In this document: positions 58,496 through 64,000 of the stretch, in pieces | Numbering within the stretch: the first letter of the stretch is position 1 | Layout of the letters: each line of letters begins with the position of its first letter | Assembly: GCA_007258455.2 (NCBI GenBank) | Contig: VDFB02344241.1 | Span: forward strand, 62,001 to 126,000 | From: Sequoia sempervirens | Taxonomy: Eukaryota > Streptophyta > Pinopsida > Cupressales > Cupressaceae | Direction: 5' to 3' | DNA length: 64,000 nucleotides | Made by a program: the position numbers and the translations under genes | Notes under the pieces: generated by a model | Database searches by the model: none | What the model was told of the DNA's origin: nothing | The model's input: the letters and a program-made list of their open reading frames with translations, nothing else

Positions 58496-60703
58496 AAATT
58501 GTTTCAGCCAAATGTCCAAACAACCCTTCCACATCTACCGTCAAAAGTCATAATCCTACATCTCGCCTAAAGTACAAAAATCCTATGTCATAAATCCATC
58601 ACATATTGGCAACAACTCTTTATCATAAGGACTCTCATGGCACTCTATCGTGATGTGTGTATTCTGATAAGGCCAACTCTAGTATTAGAAAGGATCACAA
58701 TGACATACATCAGTTGTATGCAAGCGCTATGATCTTGACAAGGCAACTACTTCATAAAGGTCATTATTGACATATCATGGCATTAGTCTCTACATCAACA
58801 CCATCAATGGATTCAAAACATTTAGTGATCAGCTAAAATATTGAGGCCATCCTGAAATATAAAAAAAAGAAGTAAAGAGAAACATTTCGTCCAATAGTGA
58901 AAACCATTCTTATGGTGCTTTGGATAAGTACCATGATGAAAACCTGGAAAACAGGCATCATGTGTAAGGGAAATTATCTATATGGATCATTACACTTGGG
59001 GGAAATTTGTCTCATCTCCCATACATTTCCCATGACATTTCCATCTATCCATCTAAGCCCTAACATTTCTATCCATTTTACCGCCTACTTTGATCTTGAT
59101 AACGACTGGGGTGCAAACATAAATCATGCTTTGGGGAAACTCTTGACATGTCTATCCTTTGGTCATATACTATTTATGAAATATCATGTCATTACTTTCA
59201 TAGCCTCATTATCCCTATGTGACATAGTCTTTGAAGATCATATGACAATTCCCCTAGTCTCATGTCTCCTATCTTTTACCAAAGCCACCTATCATCCTTT
59301 CATATATATCGCTTATCTTGGTTTTCCCTTGTCAAACAATCTAAGGATACTTCATCATCCCATTCAGCCTTGAAAAGATTTCATTCCAAAGGCAACAAGT
59401 CTAAGCCATCCAATCGTCAAACATCATCATCATTATCACCTGTCAATTGGTATTCAGCTTGACTAGGGGCACAATCATGTCTTCTGCGTTAGCATCATTC
59501 ACATGCATTTGGCTCAATCCACTCATAACATGTCAAAATCCAAAAAAATCAAAATATGTCAAAATCCAAAAAAATCGAAACATTTTAAAAATCCAAAAAA
59601 ATGAAAACATGTCACAAAACCAAAAAAATCCAAAAAAAACATAAATGTCAAAAATACAAATTTTTTTTTCAAAATATCTGAAAAACAAAAAAACATCCAA
59701 ATAACTCTCAAAAATCCTAAAATAGAGTCAACGTTCATCGCGTCAGTCCAATAAGTCGGACATAGTCAAAACTCGGACACAAGACAATCATTTTGTCAAC
59801 ATTTAAATTGTGAACCAACAGACAAAATAGTTCAATAAGTCATCTAGTCAAAATCAGTCAAATTGCCAAAACAATGTCAATCTCATTACTATATGGTCCC
59901 CTCCATGATGTGTCCTTCTTGGACTTGGACCTCGTTAAAATATCATTTTCCTTTTCAAGATGTGTCCTTCTTGACAATAGATACCATCCAACGGTCAAAA
60001 TGGTCAAACTATCAAACTATCAAACTGTCAAACAGTCAAGCAATCCACCTTTGACAAACAAATATTGGCAAACACATTGAATGGCTCTTGTTTTTTTTGG
60101 TCTATTTTGTCTTATATTTTTGTTTTTTTGTCTCTTGGTCATATTACTAGCTACCTCAAGGATGTCCTATGAAGGATTTAGAGGTGCGATGATGTATCAT
60201 GACTTGTTTTTCCTTGATTGCTATCTTTGGTGTTTCTTGACAAAAAAACTGGAACAACTTAGCCCTTAGTATGTGTTAGGAAATTCCTTGTCTACGACTA
60301 TTTGTTCTGCAAGTGGATGACCTTGCACACCTTGGTCTATGTCATATCATGGTGTTTGTTGCCCATTTGTGTCATTTTAACGTCCAATGATGATTCAAGC
60401 AACATCTATTAGTACTTTGGAAAATATTGAAGGTTTCTTTCTCCATACTAACATTTGTGCCTTCTGTGTTAACATCCTTTTTTCTTTCTCGACCTAAAAT
60501 TCATCTTTTTTGCATTAATAGTTCTATTCCTTTATCCTCTCATCCTCTCGTACATTTTGCGAGCACACACATGTTATCTGAACCCACCTATCCTCTCGAG
60601 GGGGCATACCGCTACCTCCTCGTTATTCTTCCTCATCTTATTTTTCACTGGGGCATATATTTTGACTTGTTTTCTTTGTCACAATGTGATAAAATGCATT
60701 ATG
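58496..60703 (+). other. 3' internal region of the pol-less element, no pol motif
   Basis: No RT, integrase or RNase H motif is visible. 59530-59650 holds a tandem array of about 28 bp (tgtcaaaatccaaaaaaatc), and 59998-60035 a run of 9-bp units (tcaaactat). Short ORFs here show no family signature. Confidence 0.6.
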
Positions 60704-60719
60704 ACAAAGAGGGGCAAAA
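60704..60719 (+). promoter_or_regulatory. Polypurine tract of the pol-less element
   Basis: acaaagaggggcaaaa abuts the 3' LTR start at 60720, the expected plus-strand primer position. Confidence 0.7.
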
Positions 60720-62042
60720 TGTAGACACATAAAATTGACCTAGCCTTGCGAACTTTATTGTCTTCATATTTCTTCTTAACATAATTTAAATATTTAATTA
60801 TGTCCTATAGTCCAATTTCAATTATTAATTAAATAATTCTCAATTATTTAATTAATTCATATCTTTTATTCCTCCTTACTATTTAAATAAATAAATTATA
60901 TTTATTTAAATACATCGCTAATTTCCTGTCCCTCCATAATTAAATAAATTCCTTAATTTATTTAATTATTACCAGCCCACTAATTCTTCTTGATTATTTA
61001 AATAAATAAACTTTATCTATTTATTTATTTAAATACGCTATTAATTCCCCATGTCTTTCTATAATTAAATAAATTCCTATAATTTATTTAATTATTATCT
61101 ACTTTGGATTTTTCTAATTTTAAATAAAATCATTTATTTAAAATTGTCTACTTTCTATTTCTTCCTGATTATTTAAATAAATAAACTTTATTTATTTATT
61201 TAAATACATCATTAATTTATCATGTCCTCTTATAATTAAATAAATCTCTTTGATTTGTTTAATTATTATCCACCTTGGCTTTTTCTAATTTTAAATAAAG
61301 TAATTTATTTAAAATTGTCCACTTTCTAATTTCCCTCCTTGAGTAAATAATTAAAAATCATTATTTACTATCACATGGTCCCACCACTTTTGAATTAAAT
61401 TAATTTTTAATTCAAAAAGACAACTCAGTCTTTAAAATCAAATAATTTAAAATTATTATTTGAATTTCCAACTTTTTCTCTTGTCACATGCATTCTTGAC
61501 CTTTGATTTGATTTTTCTAAAATCAAATCTCAACCCTCCATTTCAAATTTCACCCTAATGTTTCCCTAACCCTAATTATGGGTTGCCACATTTAATTTCA
61601 GCCATTGATCTTAGGGCATCATGATATTTTCAATCTTGGCCATTCAACTAAAATTGACTTTTCTATAAAAAGGGAATTTTAGCCTCATTTGGACATCTCT
61701 TAATCTCTTGACTTTGTGGCTTCAAACTTCATAGGCTATTTTCTGCATACTTTAGGCTTGCTTCACACTTGCATGCTTGCATTTGAGACTTTTTGTTAGA
61801 ATCCTTCAATATTTTCTTTGGACATTGTCATAGTCATAGTTTGCTCATCAAAAATATGAGGGCAAACATCAACTTGCAGCAAATGGAGAAGGTGCAATGA
61901 AGGTGATTCATGGAGGTTTTGAAGACTTGGTGAGATTGTTCGTTGTTTTCATGCTATTTTCTTCTATTGTTCTTCAATGTTTAGTTAGGGTTTTGCTTGT
62001 TTATGCTTTATAATGCTAACATGAAATTTTCCCTAAGTTACA
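60720..62042 (+). repeat. 3' LTR of the pol-less element
   Basis: Homologous to 53247-54555 from end to end. The 14-bp palindromes are at 60937-60968 and 61062-61094, and the TATA box at 61664. Confidence 0.9.
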
Positions 62043-63472
62043 TAGTGAAATTTCATTTAAGATATACTTATTTTGATTCATAACATTTGACGAATCCTAC
62101 AAAATCTCTGCATAAAGCCGTAGTTTACGTGTTGCAAAATACTCTAGATTGAAATTGGATGCCTCGATAAACACCATGAGGATTTAGTCATATTAACTCT
62201 CACTTCATTCCACAATCTGAATAGCTTGAGCAAGGCCCCAAGACTTCTTAGACTGAATAGAGGAAACAAGGGATACCTATACTTTAGTTACTGCTTTCTA
62301 TTGCCCCTCCACCATTTGTATCTTCAAAATATGTCCTTTTTCCCATACCAATATTGCAATCCCCTGCTGCTTTTGTCCCCTTATGTTTTACCCAAAATGA
62401 TCCCTTAGGAGTCTCTTCTACCCAATTGATTTTTCAGGCCTAAAAACCCAACTCTTGAAATTCTTGCTTTCCATCTTGATTATGCAATGATCTTTTTGAA
62501 CTTTCACATAATGATTTAGAGATTGTGTCTTCTTTTGAGTTGGTTCCCTCTACAATATCAGATTTTCCAAATCCCAATAGTAAGGTTGCATGTCTTGGTT
62601 CCTTAATGCTTGTGGCAAAGTCCTAAAAAATAGAACTCGAAAGATTGTTTAAAAATTTCTAATGGACGTCTTGAAAGATTGTGGGGGTACATGTAATTTT
62701 TGATACCAAACTATAGGTAATTTTTTATTCAACTCTTTAAAGATGTGATACCAAACTACATTTTCTTTATTCATTCTATTTGTCTTTATAGCCAAAAGTG
62801 AAACAAAAATTTAAATACATATAACACCAACTTACAGTGCTAAAAAGATAAATTTGACTAATAAAGCAAATTTAGGCTTTATGGTAAAGCCATAACATAA
62901 ATTTTACTTGGAAAAATCTGATTTTATGGTGGATATTTAAACTGAATTGTCATTTTATTTTCTCGCTATTTATTTCTTCTACCAGCGATTTGGAGAAAAC
63001 ACCAAGAAATATGTTTTTCCTTTATTGGTGATGAATACATGTTCTTATTTAAATTGAATTTAAAACTATCTAGTTGATCTTTTGGCAAGTTCATTTTGTT
63101 CTCTTTAAAGTACTTGCTTAGAAGGAATGGGTGGAAGAAGCAAATGAGTTGTTTGAATAAGCTTAAATGTACAGTCAATAAAGGAAGCACAAGATTGCTA
63201 GATCCGAGTTATTTTTATGGTTTGGTTATTAGGCTGAGGTCCATCATTTTGACATCAATATGGTTGTTCGATCATATGCTACATAGGTATTAGTTTTTCA
63301 TCCTTATCTACATTTATTTCCACTTGTTTGGAGTCCTTTATGTTTCTGCCATTTTTTATGTTGTATTTATTTATCTAATTTTCTTCGAATGAAAATGCAA
63401 GTTCTGTTGTGTTTATGATTTCAACTATATTGCTTAGATATGTATTCCTAGACTAAATAGAAGTATTAGCTT
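62043..63472. other. Spacer, no secure gene
   Basis: Minus-strand reading near 62300-62400 gives GQKQQGIAILVWEKGH, faintly like the endonuclease region of a LINE, but stops and lack of other motifs leave it unproven. Confidence 0.4.
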
Positions 63473-64000
63473 TGTAGACACGTAAAATATACTGATTGAC
63501 GTTGTGCACTTGATCCCGACCTACTAACATCGTTTCATCCTAAATCATCTCTCGGTCTAACCATTTAATCAAATCTCCTTATCTGATTAAATTCATCAAT
63601 TTTCATCCCTTAATTAAATAAATCATTTTATCTAATTAAGTCGATCTCTTTTGTTAATTAAATCAATTCATCTGATCTAATTATCTCTATTTAATTAAAT
63701 AATTAATTTTATTTGATTAAATCTCTAAAGTCTATCCATTAAATTAAATAAATTAAAACCTTATTTGATTTAATCTAACACCATCTCTTTTAATTAAATA
63801 AATCAAAATCCTTATTTAATTAAATAACTCAAAATCTTTATTTAATTAATCTTTTATCATATTCCTCTCTTTTTTGATTTAAATAAATCCACAAATTTGA
63901 GTCAAAAAGGTCACATCATCTAACCTCTCATTAAATTAATTAACTCTTAATTAATTTAATCTCTTCTCATGTCCCATCCTCTAGATTTTGCAAGTTGCAC
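63473..64000 (+). mobile_element. Start of a second, related LTR, truncated by the window
   Basis: It begins tgtagacacgtaaaatatac, like the terminus of the 53.2-kb LTR (tgtagacacataaaattgac). It continues with repeated taattaaataaat units but a different sequence between them. It is probably a sister family. Orientation is taken from the shared TG end. Confidence 0.6.

Larger units (their letters stand above)
53247..62042 (+). mobile_element. Large pol-less LTR retrotransposon (about 8.8 kb)
   Basis: 5' LTR 53247-54555 and 3' LTR 60720-62042 both run from tgtagacacataaaattgac to ccctaagttaca (TG...CA). A polypurine tract (acaaagaggggcaaaa) directly precedes the 3' LTR. The internal 6.2 kb holds a decayed gag/G-patch-like ORF but no RT, RNase H or integrase motif, which fits a LARD-type non-autonomous element. 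The LTRs differ by scattered substitutions and a roughly 15-bp indel, so insertion is old. No clean 5-bp target duplication is visible (tccag/tagtg). Confidence 0.87.

Noticed and set aside
62220..62420. Possible LINE endonuclease fragment on the minus strand
   Set aside because: Only a short stretch (QQGIAILVWEKG) is suggestive; stops on both sides and no second motif.
1..64000. CRISPR arrays, rRNA or bacterial-type operons
   Set aside because: Nothing of the kind is visible; all coding remnants are eukaryotic transposon or plant gene families.

Overview
The window is repeat-dominated, AT-rich plant nuclear DNA. It holds plant-type LINEs (DUF4283/zinc-knuckle ORF1, ORF2 with endonuclease, reverse transcriptase, zf-RVT and RNase H), an RPA-carrying Helitron, Ty1/copia fragments, a pol-less LTR retrotransposon and MITEs. 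Only one stretch looks like decayed host genes. A large, transposon-rich genome is likely and a gymnosperm is plausible, but nothing in the sequence proves the clade. Two gaps of exactly 100 N (4075-4174 and 50233-50332) mark scaffold joins, so adjacency across them is inferred.

Layout. 1-2.0 kb: 5' part of a minus-strand LINE (copy D), followed by a GA-rich low-complexity block. 4.2-9.97 kb: plus-strand LINE A, complete at its 3' end. 10-11.9 kb: AT-rich minisatellite and repeat debris. 12-18.1 kb, and perhaps up to 19.6 kb: a minus-strand Helitron with Rep, PIF1-like helicase (one recognisable intron) and an RPA1-like gene, all with stops and frameshifts. 21.2-27.3 kb: LINE B, same family as A, full length between 17-bp target-site duplications but riddled with stops. 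27.4-31.4 kb: AT-rich spacer with a MITE at 30.02-30.40 kb and a 115-bp tandem duplication. 31.4-33.7 kb: minus-strand Ty1/copia gag with primer-binding site and LTR. 34.5-34.8 kb: an unrelated plus-strand copia RNase H remnant. 37.4-40.35 kb: minus-strand host-like remnants, namely a phytocyanin fragment and a multi-exon DUF639-family gene that appears broken. 41.1 kb: a tRNA-derived SINE-like head. 42.0-49.3 kb: minus-strand LINE C with a 787-bp MITE inside ORF1. Its 5' part and flank duplicate 1-2.89 kb. 50.3-52.4 kb: an unrecognised, decayed protein-coding element. 53.25-62.04 kb: a large LTR retrotransposon with 1.3-kb LTRs and only a gag/G-patch-like ORF remnant. 63.47-64.0 kb: start of a second, related LTR.

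No intact gene was found. LINE A is the least damaged autonomous element: its endonuclease, reverse-transcriptase and RNase H catalytic motifs are intact but separated by two ORF2 stops and two frameshifts. The most useful observations are the conserved ATGA ORF1/ORF2 junction in LINEs A and B, the occupied/empty-site pair that defines a MITE, the Helitron with its adjacent RPA gene, the repeated perfect palindromes in the LTRs of the pol-less element, and the unassigned ORF at 50.3-52.3 kb.
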